From the NCBI RefSeq assembly GCF_003853415.1, contig NZ_QTPP01000008.1, positions 1 to 64,000 of the forward strand: a DNA stretch of 64,000 nucleotides. The letters are read 5' to 3'. The notes beneath the pieces are model-generated. The model made no database searches. It was given only the letters and a program-made list of their open reading frames with translations, and was not told the origin of the DNA. This document shows, in pieces, positions 26,842-35,947 of this stretch; position 1 is the stretch's first letter, and each line of letters opens with the position of its first letter. Source of the stretch: Burkholderia sp. Bp9142 (GTDB taxonomy: Bacteria; Pseudomonadota; Gammaproteobacteria; Burkholderiales; Burkholderiaceae). The position numbers were made by a program, and so were the translations under genes.

Positions 26842-27809
26842 CAGTGTTCTCCCGCGGCCGCGGCCGCGCCCTTGCGGCGGCCGCGATGCGGCAGGCCGTC
26901 GATCAACAGGTTGACGCCCACCGTCAGGATCGCGATCGCGACCGCGGGCATGATCGCGACGGCCGAGCCGTCGCCGAGGCTGGCGATGTTCTCGCGCACC
27001 AGCGAGCCGAGGTCCGCATACGGCGGCTGCACGCCGAGCCCGAGAAAGCTCAGGCCGCTCAGCAGCAGCACGACGAACGTGAAGCGCAGCCCGGTGTCGG
27101 CGAGCATCGGGTGGATCATGTTCGGCAGCATCTCGACGCAGGCGATGTACAGCGCGCTCTCGCCGCGTGCGCGCGCGACCTGCACGAATTCGAGCGTGCT
27201 GATGTTGACCGCCAGCGCGCGCGCGATCCGGTACGAGCCCGGCATGTAGCTCACCGCGGCGGTGAGGACCAGGAGCGGCAGCGACGAGCCGAACGCGGCG
27301 ACGAACATCAGCGCGAACATCTTCGACGGAATCGACGTGAGCGCATCGAGCAGCCGGCTCATCGTCTCGTCGACCGCGCGGCCCGACACGGTCGCGAGCA
27401 GCCCGAGCGTCGTGCCGGTCAACGCGGCGAGCAGCACCGCCGCAAGCGCGAGCAGCACGGTCAGCCGCGTGCCGTACAGGATCCGGCTCAGCATGTCGCG
27501 GCCGAGGAAGTCCGAGCCGAACGGCAGCTTCACGCTGAACGGCGCGAACACGTCCGGCGTCACGATCGCGCCGACGTCGTGCGGCGCGAGCAGCGGCGCG
27601 AACACGGCGATGAACAGCATCAGGGCGACCATCGACAGGCCGACGCGGCCGCCCGTCGTCAGTTGCACGCGCGCGGCGCGGCGCTTGCGCGGCTGGTCGG
27701 GGGCCGGCGCGGCGGGCGGCGGCGCGCCGCCCCACGGTGGTTGCTGATCGCCTGACGGCGGCAACGCACTGCTGCGTTGTACGGGTTCGGTCGGGTGCAT
27801 GGGCGGCAT
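26841..27809 (-). CDS. Peptide/opine-type ABC permease, DppC-like
   Basis: 322 residues. A Pro-rich cytoplasmic N-terminus (~1-50) precedes a first membrane helix (VGLSMVALMLFIAVFAPLLA), an FGSDFLGRDMLSRILYGTR motif typical of DppC proteins, and the binding-protein-dependent permease core of five helices. The EAA-type loop that contacts the ATPase is near FVQVARARGES. It overlaps the ATPase gene by 4 bp and forms the channel with the DppB-like permease. A second start 9 bp downstream is possible. Confidence 0.93.
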   Translation of the reverse strand: MPPMHPTEPVQRSSALPPSGDQQPPWGGAPPPAAPAPDQPRKRRAARVQLTTGGRVGLSMVALMLFIAVFAPLLAPHDVGAIVTPDVFAPFSVKLPFGSDFLGRDMLSRILYGTRLTVLLALAAVLLAALTGTTLGLLATVSGRAVDETMSRLLDALTSIPSKMFALMFVAAFGSSLPLLVLTAAVSYMPGSYRIARALAVNISTLEFVQVARARGESALYIACVEMLPNMIHPMLADTGLRFTFVVLLLSGLSFLGLGVQPPYADLGSLVRENIASLGDGSAVAIMPAVAIAILTVGVNLLIDGLPHRGRRKGAAAAAGEH

Positions 27810-27830
27810 CTCGGAAGAAGGACGGGACGT

Positions 27831-28784
27831 TCAGGTCCGCAGTCGCGGGTTCGACACGATCGAGCACAGGTCGGCGAACAGCACGAGCGTCAGGTAGGCG
27901 ACGCAGAAGATCAGCGTGCACGCCTGGACCAGCGGGAAATCGCGGTTGCCGACGGCATCGACCATCAGGCTCGCGAGCCCCGGATAGTTGAAGATCGTCT
28001 CGACGACGATCACGCCGCCGAGCAGATACGACAGGCTCAACGCGACCGCATTGGCGATCGGCCCGATCGCGTTCGGCAGCGCATGGCGCAGCACGACGCG
28101 CGCGGGGCTCGCGCCCTTGAGCACGGCCATCTCGACATACGATGCGCTCAGCTGCTCGATCACCGCGGCCCGGGTCATCCGTGCCATCTGCGCGATCACG
28201 ACCGCGCACAGCGTCAGCACCGGCATCGCATACGCACGCAGGAAATCGTGCAGGCTTTCGATCGGGCCGCTGTACGACAGCGCGGACAGCCAGTGCAGCT
28301 TCACGGCCAGCACGAGCACGGCGACCGTCGCGATCAGGAATTCCGGCGTCGCGACGAGCGACAGCGTGCCGAGGCTGATCACGCGGTCGACCACCGACTC
28401 GCGCTTGACGGCCGCGAGTATGCCGAGCAGCAGCGCGATCGGCACCGACACGGCGGTCGTGATCGCCGCGAGCGCGAGCGATTTCGGCAGGCGTCCGCCG
28501 ATCATTTCGGATACCGGCATGTCGCCGGACAGCGAGCGGCCGAAATCGCCGTGCAGCAACCCTGCGAGCCAGTGCAGGTAGCGCACGTGCGCCGGCATGT
28601 CGAGACCGAACTGCTGGCGCAGCGCGGCAACCGTCTCCGGCGTCGCCGACTGGCCGAGCGCGGCCTGCGCGGCGTCGCCCGGCAGCAGGTTCGTGATGGT
28701 GAAGATGATCGCGGACACGATCAGCAGCGTCAGCGCGGTGACCGCGATGCGCCGGCCGACCAGCCCGAGCAGGATTCGATTCAT
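27831..28784 (-). CDS. Peptide/opine-type ABC permease, DppB-like
   Basis: 317 residues with the DppB layout: N-terminal helix (RRIAVTALTLLIVSAIIFTI), periplasmic GDAAQAALGQSATPETVAAL loop, five further helices, and the EAA region near EMAVLKGASPARVVLRHALP. Together with the downstream permease it forms the membrane channel of the importer. A 9-bp GC hairpin lies just upstream, between it and the binding-protein gene. Confidence 0.93.
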   Translation of the reverse strand: MNRILLGLVGRRIAVTALTLLIVSAIIFTITNLLPGDAAQAALGQSATPETVAALRQQFGLDMPAHVRYLHWLAGLLHGDFGRSLSGDMPVSEMIGGRLPKSLALAAITTAVSVPIALLLGILAAVKRESVVDRVISLGTLSLVATPEFLIATVAVLVLAVKLHWLSALSYSGPIESLHDFLRAYAMPVLTLCAVVIAQMARMTRAAVIEQLSASYVEMAVLKGASPARVVLRHALPNAIGPIANAVALSLSYLLGGVIVVETIFNYPGLASLMVDAVGNRDFPLVQACTLIFCVAYLTLVLFADLCSIVSNPRLRT

Positions 28785-28810
28785 GACGCGGCACTCCGGG
28801 AAAGGTCGCG

Positions 28811-28842
28811 CGCGACCGGAGCGGCTGCCCGCCCCGGTCGCG
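28811..28842 (-). terminator. Hairpin after the binding-protein gene, probable mRNA stabiliser or partial terminator
   Basis: Arms CGCGACCGG (28811-28819) and CCGGTCGCG (28834-28842) are exact complements around a 14-nt loop. In the minus-strand transcript it starts 22 nt after the substrate-binding-protein stop and precedes the permease start. Such hairpins often raise binding-protein yield over that of the permeases. Confidence 0.55.
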
Positions 28843-28863
28843 CGGCATCGGCACGTAACGGCG

Positions 28864-30447
28864 TCAGGCGTTCCACCACACGTGCTCGGCGAACATGAAG
28901 CCCATCATCCCGCCGGTCGGGATCGAACCGAGGCCCGCGAGCCGCTTGTCGTATCCGTCGAGGAAGCTGATGAAGGCCGGGATGCCGATCCTGCACTGCT
29001 GCGCGACGAGCACCTGCATCTCGCCATACATCTGCTTGCGCTTCGCGTCGTCGGTCTCCGAACGCGCGGCGAGCAGCAGCTGGTCGAACTTCGCGTTCTT
29101 CCAGCCCGATTCATTCCACGGCGCATCCGACTTGAAGAACTGCGTGAACAGCACGTCGGCGCTCGAGCGCGGGTTGATGTTGCCGAACCCGAGCGGGTGC
29201 TTCATCCAGTGGTTCGACCAGTAGCCGTCGGCCGACACGCGGTTTACCTGCAGGTTCAGTCCGATTTTCTGGCCGGCCTGCTGCATCAGCACGGCCATCT
29301 CGATCGAGCCGTTCGCATCCGACGTCGCATAGATCGGCGGCAGCGCGGCGCCCAGCGCGCCCGCCTTCTGGAACAGGAACTTCGCCTTGTCCGGATCGTG
29401 CGGCCGCTGCGGCAGCGATGCGTTGAAGTAGCGATGTCCGGGCGGAATCGGCTGGTCGTTGCCGATCACCGCGTAGCCGCGGAACACCGCCGAGCGGATC
29501 TGCTCGCGATCGAACAGGTACTTCATGCCTTCGACGAAATCCGGGTTCGCGGTGATCGGGTTGTCGCTGCGCATGATCAGGTCGGTATAGAGCCCCGACT
29601 TGGTTTCCTTCAGCGCGTAGCCCGGCGTGGATGCGACCCGCTGCGTCGAGCGCGGATCGATCGCGTTGATCAGGTGCACGTCGCCGGACAGCAGCGCGTT
29701 CAGGCGCGCGGCGCTGTCGCTGATGCCGATCAGCTCGATCTCGTCGAGGTACGGCATCCCCGGCTTGAAGTAGCTGTCGTTGCGCACGCCGACGGTCGAC
29801 ACGCCCGGCTTGAACGACTTGAGCTTGTACGGGCCGCAGCCGATGCCGGTCGCGAAGTCGGTCGTGCCGTCCTTGACGATCACGAGCTGCGGCGTCGCGA
29901 GAATCACCGGCAGGTCGGCGTTCGCGCTGGCGAGCGTGAGCGTGACTTCGTCCGGGCCGCTCGCCTTCGCATCGGCGAACTGGTCGGCGAGCGTCTTGAC
30001 CTTCGATGCGGTGGCCGGGTTCTTGTGGCGCATCAGCGAATACACCACGTCGGCCGGGCCGACCGGTTTCCCGTCGTGGAACGTGACGCCCTTGCGCAGC
30101 TTGATGATCCACGTCTTCGCGTCGGTCGTCTGCAGCGACTCGGCCAGATTCATCTGCGGCGTGAGGCTCTGATCCAGCTGCGTGAGACCGCTGTAGAACA
30201 TGAAGAAGCGGATGTAGTCCGCACCCGTCGAGCCCTTGGCCGGATCGAGCGTATCGGCCGTCGAACTCGATTCGTTCGCGACCCGGATCTTGCCGCCGCG
30301 CTTCGGCGCGGGCGCGGCGAACGCGGATTGCATGCCGGTCAGCAGGCCGCCGCCACCGACGGCCATCATGCCGCTCGCCGCCATGACCCGCATCATGTCG
30401 CGGCGCGTGATGCCGCCCTTGCCGCCGTTGTCGATATCGTCGCTCAT
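28864..30447 (-). CDS. ABC substrate-binding protein, family 5 (peptide/opine/nickel type)
   Basis: 527 residues. A twin-arginine signal (GITRRDMMRVMAASGMMAVG, about 10-30) directs export of the folded protein. The mature part has the SBP_bac_5 fold (LRKGVTFHDGKPVGPADVVYSL, DFVEGMKYLFDREQI). It captures the substrate in the periplasm for the DppBC-type permease. The start at 30447 has AGGAG 8 nt away; an upstream extension lacks a signal sequence. First gene of the importer operon. Linkage to amine oxidases suggests a peptide-, opine- or polyamine-like ligand; this is inference. Confidence 0.93.
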   Translation of the reverse strand: MSDDIDNGGKGGITRRDMMRVMAASGMMAVGGGGLLTGMQSAFAAPAPKRGGKIRVANESSSTADTLDPAKGSTGADYIRFFMFYSGLTQLDQSLTPQMNLAESLQTTDAKTWIIKLRKGVTFHDGKPVGPADVVYSLMRHKNPATASKVKTLADQFADAKASGPDEVTLTLASANADLPVILATPQLVIVKDGTTDFATGIGCGPYKLKSFKPGVSTVGVRNDSYFKPGMPYLDEIELIGISDSAARLNALLSGDVHLINAIDPRSTQRVASTPGYALKETKSGLYTDLIMRSDNPITANPDFVEGMKYLFDREQIRSAVFRGYAVIGNDQPIPPGHRYFNASLPQRPHDPDKAKFLFQKAGALGAALPPIYATSDANGSIEMAVLMQQAGQKIGLNLQVNRVSADGYWSNHWMKHPLGFGNINPRSSADVLFTQFFKSDAPWNESGWKNAKFDQLLLAARSETDDAKRKQMYGEMQVLVAQQCRIGIPAFISFLDGYDKRLAGLGSIPTGGMMGFMFAEHVWWNA

Positions 30448-30634
30448 CCGAACTGCTCCTGACTGTGGAAAGTGGGGTCGTGGAATCCAGCGTGGTTCGA
30501 GAAACCCGCCGCGCCCGCCTGCTGGTGGCGAATTCGACGTCGTGCACATGGAGTTCATTTAAGCATCGCCAAAATGCGGGTTGTCGCGATTCGGGGCGGC
30601 TGCACGATACGATTCGACCGTTTTGGGTAGCCTG

Positions 30635-30653
30635 CGCAGCATGATTTGCTGCG
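30635..30653. promoter_or_regulatory. Inverted repeat upstream of the importer operon, candidate operator
   Basis: CGCAGCA (30635-30641), spacer TGATT, TGCTGCG (30647-30653). The repeat lies about 190 bp upstream of the binding-protein ATG. Its size fits a dimeric regulator site. The cognate regulator is not known; the AraC-type and Lrp-type proteins of the cluster are candidates. Confidence 0.3.
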
Positions 30654-30769
30654 TGCCCCGGCGGCGGTCGAAACGAGCGGAATGTCCCGATCGAATGCGG
30701 CGCGGGCGGGCGACAGGGCGCCGCCGTCCGGTGCCGCGCACGCCGCCGCACGCCATCCAGGACTGCCGC

Positions 30770-30982
30770 ATGAAAGTTCAGAAGATTGTCCGCGCCGTCG
30801 ACGTCGACTTACCCGAACGCTGGCGCACCGCGGGCCGCGACGCCGGGATCCGCGGCCGTGAGGCGGTCGATACCGGCGCGTCCGAATGCGCGCCGGGCAC
30901 TTGCCGGCGCAAGGTGAAGGAGGTGGTGGCGGAGGTGATGCATGTCCGTGGCCGGCGCCGGCACGTTGGTGCCGGACGGTGA
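30770..30982 (+). CDS. Possible 70-residue ORF, unrecognised
   Basis: ATG at 30770 with AGGA 7 nt upstream. The first 28 residues (DVDLPERWRTAGRDAGI) loosely recall the first helix of XRE-type helix-turn-helix proteins; the rest is Arg-rich and unlike any family I know. It could be a decayed regulator fragment or chance. Low confidence. Confidence 0.2.
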   Translation: MKVQKIVRAVDVDLPERWRTAGRDAGIRGREAVDTGASECAPGTCRRKVKEVVAEVMHVRGRRRHVGAGR

Positions 30983-31058
30983 AGACGCGACCGAATTCGG
31001 CGCGGGCGATACACCATGCGTCGCCGCGAATGACAAAGGGCCGCAGCAGGCGTGCGAG

Positions 31059-31078
31059 ACGCAGCGCTTGCGCTGCGT
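31059..31078 (-). terminator. Hairpin downstream of the chemoreceptor gene
   Basis: ACGCAGCGC (31059-31067) and GCGCTGCGT (31070-31078) are perfect complements. The hairpin lies 22 nt past the chemoreceptor stop. No U-run follows. Confidence 0.5.
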
Positions 31079-31100
31079 GATCGTTTCGTGCCGCCGGCCG

Positions 31101-32639
31101 TCAGGCGCCCAGCCGGAACACCGATACGGCGGCCCGCAACCGCGCCGCCTGCTCGTCGAGCGACGACGCGGCAGCGGCAGCCTGCTCCACGAGCGCGGCG
31201 TTCTGCTGGGTGACTTCGTCCATTTGCGCGACCGCCAGGCCGATCTGTTCGATGCCGGTGCTTTGCTCGGCGGATGCCGCGGAAACCTCGCCCATGATGT
31301 CGGCCACCCGGTCGATCGACCGGACGATCTCCGTCATGCGCGCCCCCGCTGCCTCGACGAGCCGGCCGCCGCTGCCCACTCGCTCGACCGATGTCGCGAT
31401 CAATCCCTTGATGTCCTTCGCCGCCGCCGCGCTGCGTTGCGCGAGCGAGCGGACCTCCGACGCGACGACGGCGAACCCGCGCCCTTCCTCGCCCGCGCGC
31501 GCCGCTTCGACCGCGGCGTTGAGCGCGAGAATGTTCGTCTGGAACGCGATGCTTTCGATCACGACGGTAATGTCGGCGATCCGCACCGACCCGTCCGAAA
31601 TCTGCCGCATCGTTTCGACGACCTCCTGCACGGCGGCACCGCCGAGTTCGGTCGCCTCCTTGGCGTGGGTCACGAGCGCATTCGCCTGACGCGCATTGTC
31701 GGCATTCTGTTTGACCGTCGACGTGATCTGCTCCATGCTGGCGGCCGTTTCCTGCAGCGACGCGGCCTGCTCCTCGGTGCGCTGCGACAGGTCCAGATTG
31801 CCTTGCGCGATCTCGCCGGTGCCGACGGCAATCGAGTGGGTCGTGGTCTGGATCTCGGCGATGGTCTCGGTCAGCCGTGCCTTCATGTCGCCGAGCGCGA
31901 CGAGCAGGCTTCCCGGCGCGGCGTTCGTCGTATCGAACTGCACGTCGAGTTCGCCGGCTGCGATGCGGGCCGCCATCTCGGTCGCATGCGCGGGCTCGCC
32001 GCCGAGCGTGAGCCGGACGCTGCGCAGCACACCCCACGCGATCGCCGCGAGCGCCGCGGCGATGACGAGCGTGATAGCGCCGAGCACCAGTGCGAGCCGG
32101 GTAAACGCCGCGTTGATGTCGTCGTAGAAGAATCCGGTGCCGATCCACCAGTCCCAATCCGGAATGGCGACCACGCCCTGAAGCTTCGGCTCCACGTCCG
32201 CGTCCGGGCTGCGCTTGACCAGCACGTCGACGAGCGCGAAATGCGCCGCCGCCATCCCGGCGCGGTACGCCTCGCTGTCGGTCATGCCGCTGGTCGTGCG
32301 GTTGCCCTTGGCGCGGGTGCCGACGAACTTCGCGTTCGGATGCACGAGGTTGACGCCGTCGGCCGTCGTGACCCAGTAGTAGCTCGTCGAGTTCGCATTG
32401 AGCGCCGACAGCGCGGCCTTGGCCTGCTGCTGCGCCTGATCCCGGGTGAGCGTGCCGTTTGCCTGCAACGCGCGGTACGAATCGACCAGGTGCTCGGCCT
32501 TCGTCAGAAGAATGACGATCTCTTCGCGACGGCTGTCGATCAACGCATCGCGCAGCGTGTGCAGCGACATCACGGCAAGCAATACGACGCCGAGCAGCGC
32601 CGCGGCGACAAGCATCAGCAGTTTCGTGGACAACTTCAT
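31101..32639 (-). CDS. Methyl-accepting chemotaxis protein with sCache sensor
   Basis: 512 residues: membrane helix 1 (about 7-29), periplasmic single-Cache domain (~30-182; [17 protein letters not shown] and [15 protein letters not shown] are typical), helix 2 (~185-208), HAMP (~210-262) and a signalling domain whose hairpin tip reads [20 protein letters not shown]. It reports ligand to CheA/CheW. The C-terminus ends RLGA without a CheR-docking pentapeptide. sCache_2 receptors often sense small organic acids or amines. It lies between the importer operon and the HAD gene, so it may direct the cell to the compound taken up. Confidence 0.93.
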   Translation of the reverse strand: MKLSTKLLMLVAAALLGVVLLAVMSLHTLRDALIDSRREEIVILLTKAEHLVDSYRALQANGTLTRDQAQQQAKAALSALNANSTSYYWVTTADGVNLVHPNAKFVGTRAKGNRTTSGMTDSEAYRAGMAAAHFALVDVLVKRSPDADVEPKLQGVVAIPDWDWWIGTGFFYDDINAAFTRLALVLGAITLVIAAALAAIAWGVLRSVRLTLGGEPAHATEMAARIAAGELDVQFDTTNAAPGSLLVALGDMKARLTETIAEIQTTTHSIAVGTGEIAQGNLDLSQRTEEQAASLQETAASMEQITSTVKQNADNARQANALVTHAKEATELGGAAVQEVVETMRQISDGSVRIADITVVIESIAFQTNILALNAAVEAARAGEEGRGFAVVASEVRSLAQRSAAAAKDIKGLIATSVERVGSGGRLVEAAGARMTEIVRSIDRVADIMGEVSAASAEQSTGIEQIGLAVAQMDEVTQQNAALVEQAAAAASSLDEQAARLRAAVSVFRLGA

Positions 32640-32674
32640 GCGGAGGGCCTCTCGATATTAACCATTCGGTACAT

Positions 32675-32703
32675 ATATCGACCTGGAGCGGCCCCGCCTT
32701 GAA
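32675..32703 (-). promoter_or_regulatory. Candidate sigma-28 (flagellar) promoter for the chemoreceptor
   Basis: Read on the minus strand, TTCAA (32703-32699), 16 bases, then GTCGATAT (32682-32675), compared with the enterobacterial consensus TAAA-N15-GCCGATAA. The -10-like element is 35 bp upstream of the ATG. Chemoreceptor genes are often sigma-28 dependent, but the match is imperfect. Confidence 0.3.
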
Positions 32704-32838
32704 CGGCTCAGTCTCGGTAATTACCCTCGGTTCGTGCGCTGATCGAACGCGCGACGGGAAAGCGGCCATCGCAGTCGCCCTCCGTGGATTCCGCCGGGCA
32801 TGCCCGCACGGCGCGCGGCACATGCCCGCGAGCGGCGC

Positions 32839-33507
32839 CTACAGCCCGAGCTGCGTCGCGAGATGGCCGATGTCGGACACCTCGTAGTAGTTGTAGAACG
32901 GCGTGCCCGGCTCGTGACCGCGGTTCACGAACGCCTTGTGCTTGATGCCGAGGTCCTCGGCCGTCATCAGGTCGTAGCGCAGGCTGGACGACACGTGCAG
33001 CACGTCCTCCGGCTTGCAGCCGAGCTTACCGAACATGTATTCGAAGCCCTGCATGCGCGGCTTGTACGACTGCGCCTGCTGCGCGGTGAACACCGCATGG
33101 AACGGCGCGCCGAGCTTGTCGACGTTGCTCATGATCTGGTCGTCCGACGCGTTCGACAGGATCACGAGCTTGTATTTGCTGGCCAGCCGCGACAGTCCCG
33201 CCGGCACGTCCGGGTGCGGGCCCCAGGTCGGCACGGCCAGATAGAAGCGCTCGGCCTCGGCTTCGTCGAACTTCACGCCGATTCGCGCACAGGTGCGCCG
33301 GATCGCGTTGACGACGACGTCGCGGTACGGCTTCCATGCGCCAAGCACCTCGTCGAGCCGATAGGCGGCGAACGCGCGCACAAATTCCTCGAGCGCGACC
33401 GGCGACAGCCGGTCCGCGTAGACCTCGCGCGCCATTTCCGCCATCCGGAAGCGGGTCAGCGTGCCGTAGCAATCGAACGTGATGAACTTCGGTTCAAACT
33501 GGATCAT
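32839..33507 (-). CDS. HAD-superfamily hydrolase, haloacid dehalogenase type II
   Basis: 222 residues. The nucleophile D12 sits in ITFDCYGTL, motif 2 is VILSNAS, motif 3 Lys lies in QSYKPRM, and motif 4 is SSSLRYDLMTAEDLG, the set of L-2-haloacid-dehalogenase-like enzymes. The natural substrate is not predictable; many relatives are phosphatases or act on other carbon-halogen compounds. An AGGA site precedes the ATG. It diverges from the GNAT gene across a 479-bp gap. Confidence 0.88.
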   Translation of the reverse strand: MIQFEPKFITFDCYGTLTRFRMAEMAREVYADRLSPVALEEFVRAFAAYRLDEVLGAWKPYRDVVVNAIRRTCARIGVKFDEAEAERFYLAVPTWGPHPDVPAGLSRLASKYKLVILSNASDDQIMSNVDKLGAPFHAVFTAQQAQSYKPRMQGFEYMFGKLGCKPEDVLHVSSSLRYDLMTAEDLGIKHKAFVNRGHEPGTPFYNYYEVSDIGHLATQLGL

Positions 33508-33986
33508 GGTGACGTCCTGTCGGTGTGAAGCCCCGGCAGGGCCGGGGACGGGCTGGGTTGTACGAAATTGAATCAGGGCAAAAAGTCCTTCGCACATCGT
33601 TCGGCGCCGGTCAAAACGCAGAATCACCGCGTGTTGGGCGCGCTGCACGGCACGATCTGCGGTGCGATTCCGTGCGGTGCGCTCCGACCGGCCGACGGGT
33701 CTCGCGACACCGCGACGCGCGTGCCCGGCACGGCCGCCACGCGGTGCAACGTGGCAGCGAGCGGCGCGCCACCCTGCTTCCATCGTACTGTCGTTCATGC
33801 GGCAGAAGCTGCCGCGATGACCGGCCGCGCCGGCACGATGCGCGCGTTCGTGCGCGCCGATCGAGCGGGTTTGCGTCGATCTCTCGCGCGCGGTCGCCGC
33901 CGCCGGAAAACAGGCGAATCGTCCTATCCGCGCCGCGGTGTCGCTGGCAGAGTCGATACGTCATTCCTACCCATCCGGAGTCCGGC
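33508..33986. other. Divergent intergenic region, HAD / GNAT
   Basis: 479 bp without a credible gene. It holds one short inverted repeat, GCGGCAG (33799-33805), AAG, CTGCCGC (33809-33815). Promoters of the plus-strand aminotransferase cluster and of the HAD gene are expected here. Confidence 0.5.
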
Positions 33987-34847
33987 GTGGCCGACCTCAA
34001 CTCTTCCAGCACGCTTATCTATCGCCCGTTCGCCGAAACCGACCTGCCCGCCGCACACCGGCTGTCGGAAGCGGTCAAGTGGCCGCACCGCCTCGACGAC
34101 TGGCGCTTCGCGCTCCAGCTCGGCGGCGGCTTCGTCGCCGAAGACGAAGCCGGCATCGTCGGCACCGCGCTCGGCTGGCGCTTCGACGACTCGCACGCAT
34201 CGCTCGGCATGGTGATCGTGTCGCCCGAGCGCCAGGGCCGCGGCATCGGCCGCGAACTGCTCGCACGCGTCGTCGACAGCTTCGGCGCGCGCACGATATT
34301 CCTCCATGCGACGCCGTCCGGCGAACCGCTCTATGTGAAATTCGGCTTCCAGGCGATCGGCACGATCGACCAGCACCAGGGCGCCGCGTTCCAGCCGCCG
34401 CTGATCTCGCTGCCGCCGGGCGAGCGCCTGCGCCCGCTCGGCACGAACGACGGACCGCGCCTCGCGGCGCTGGCGTCGCGCGCGGCAGGCTACGCGCGCG
34501 GCGCGGTGATCGATGCGCTGCTCGACGTCGCGAACGGGATCGCGCTCGACCGCGACGGCGAACTGCTCGGCTTCGCGCTGTTCCGCCGCTTCGGCCGCGG
34601 TCATGCGATCGGCCCCGTGATCGCACCGGACGCGCTGCGCGCGCAGGCACTCATCAGCCACTGGCTCGCGCTGCACGAAGGCATGTTCGTGCGGCTCGAC
34701 GTGCCGGGCGACAGCGGGCTGTCGGACTGGCTGCAGGGGCTCGGCCTGCCGCGCGTCGATACCGTCGTCGCGATGGCACGCGGTGCGGCGCCCGCGCGCG
34801 ACCCCGCGCTGCGTGCGTTCGCGATCGTCAACCAGGCGCTGGGCTGA
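33987..34847 (+). CDS. GNAT-family N-acetyltransferase
   Basis: 286 residues with an N-terminal GNAT fold: the acetyl-CoA loop is SPERQGRGIGRELLARVV (Q/RxxGxG/A), followed by the family's C-terminal helix (EPLYVKFGFQAIG). The second half is a degenerate acetyltransferase-like domain. Such two-domain proteins acetylate amines or amino acids. GTG start at 33987 with CGGAG upstream; a longer frame to 33525 is not supported. First gene of the plus-strand run 33987-39506, 12 bp ahead of the reductase. Confidence 0.85.
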   Translation: MADLNSSSTLIYRPFAETDLPAAHRLSEAVKWPHRLDDWRFALQLGGGFVAEDEAGIVGTALGWRFDDSHASLGMVIVSPERQGRGIGRELLARVVDSFGARTIFLHATPSGEPLYVKFGFQAIGTIDQHQGAAFQPPLISLPPGERLRPLGTNDGPRLAALASRAAGYARGAVIDALLDVANGIALDRDGELLGFALFRRFGRGHAIGPVIAPDALRAQALISHWLALHEGMFVRLDVPGDSGLSDWLQGLGLPRVDTVVAMARGAAPARDPALRAFAIVNQALG

Positions 34848-34859
34848 ACGGCACGCACG

Positions 34860-35786
34860 ATGAGCTTCCTGTACAAGGCCGATCCCGTGCGCGGCGCGCA
34901 ATGGGCGCAGCGCTTCGCGCAACAGGCGCCTGACCTCACGTTCCGGATCTGGCCGGACATCGGCGATCCGCGCGCGGTGCGCTACCTCGCCGCGTGGCAG
35001 CCGCCGGACGATCCGGCCACGCTGCTGCCGAACCTCGAGATCGTGTTTTCGGTGGGCGCCGGCATCGATCAGTTCGACCTGTCGCGCGTGCCCGCGCACA
35101 TTCCGGTCGTGCGGATGATCGAGCGCGGCATCGTCGAAGGCATGGTCGAGTATGTGACGCAGGCCGTGCTGACGATCCACCGCGACCTGTTCGACTATGC
35201 GGCGCAACAGCGCGCGCAGGTGTGGCGCGAGAAGCCGGTGCGCGCGGCCGCGTCGCGGCGCGTCGGCGTGCTCGGGCTCGGCACGCTCGGCCAGGCCGTG
35301 CTCGACACGCTGCGGCGCTTCGGCTTCCCGTGCGCCGGCTGGAGCCGCACGCCGCGCACGCTCGACGGCGTCGACTGCTACGCGGGCGACGCGGCGCTCG
35401 ATGCGTTCCTGGCCCGCACCGACATCCTGATCTGCCTGCTGCCGCTCACCGACAGCACCCGCGGGCTGCTCGGCGCGCGCGTGTTCGACGCACTGCCGGC
35501 CGGCGCAGCGCTCGTGCAGGTCGGGCGCGGCCCGCAGCTCGATGCGGCCGCGCTGCTCGCCGCGCTCGACTGCGGGCGGCTCGACAGCGCGATCCTCGAC
35601 GTGACGGACCCTGAACCGCTACCGGCCGGCCACCCGTTCTGGACGCATCCGCGCATTCGCATCACGCCGCACATCGCGAGCGCGACGCGGCCCGACACCG
35701 CGGTCGACGCCGTGCTCGAGAACCTCGCGCGCCATCGCGCGGGACAGCCGATGATCGGCATCGTCGATCGCGCGCGCGGCTACTGA
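34860..35786 (+). CDS. ghrA: Glyoxylate/hydroxypyruvate reductase A-like 2-hydroxyacid dehydrogenase
   Basis: 308 residues of the D-isomer-specific 2-hydroxyacid dehydrogenase family: Rossmann motif GVLGLGTLGQAVL near 137-149, catalytic His in RITPHIASAT, and the short GhrA-type N-terminal domain. It reduces glyoxylate or hydroxypyruvate with NAD(P)H in the cytoplasm. Twelve bases separate it from the GNAT gene. It may recycle a 2-oxoacid produced by transamination in this cluster. Symbol by similarity. Confidence 0.87.
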   Translation: MSFLYKADPVRGAQWAQRFAQQAPDLTFRIWPDIGDPRAVRYLAAWQPPDDPATLLPNLEIVFSVGAGIDQFDLSRVPAHIPVVRMIERGIVEGMVEYVTQAVLTIHRDLFDYAAQQRAQVWREKPVRAAASRRVGVLGLGTLGQAVLDTLRRFGFPCAGWSRTPRTLDGVDCYAGDAALDAFLARTDILICLLPLTDSTRGLLGARVFDALPAGAALVQVGRGPQLDAAALLAALDCGRLDSAILDVTDPEPLPAGHPFWTHPRIRITPHIASATRPDTAVDAVLENLARHRAGQPMIGIVDRARGY

Positions 35787-35947
35787 CGCGCGCGCCCGGC
35801 CCGGCAGGGCGCGCAGCAGAAAATGCCGAAGCGCCCCGTGCAAACGCCGCGGCCATACGTTTCAGGCGGAAAATTGAAGGCGCGCGCGGATTTCTCGCCC
35901 GTTAGCATGAACTCACCGCTGACACCCGACGAGAGTCCCGCACTGCC

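Larger units (their letters stand above)
30448..31100. other. Intergenic region upstream of the importer operon
   Basis: About 650 bp between the chemoreceptor stop and the binding-protein start. It contains a 19-bp inverted repeat (30635-30653), one weak 70-codon ORF (30770-30982) and a perfect hairpin after the chemoreceptor gene (31059-31078), all listed separately. The importer promoter should lie within the proximal 200 bp. Nothing else was recognised. Confidence 0.55.
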
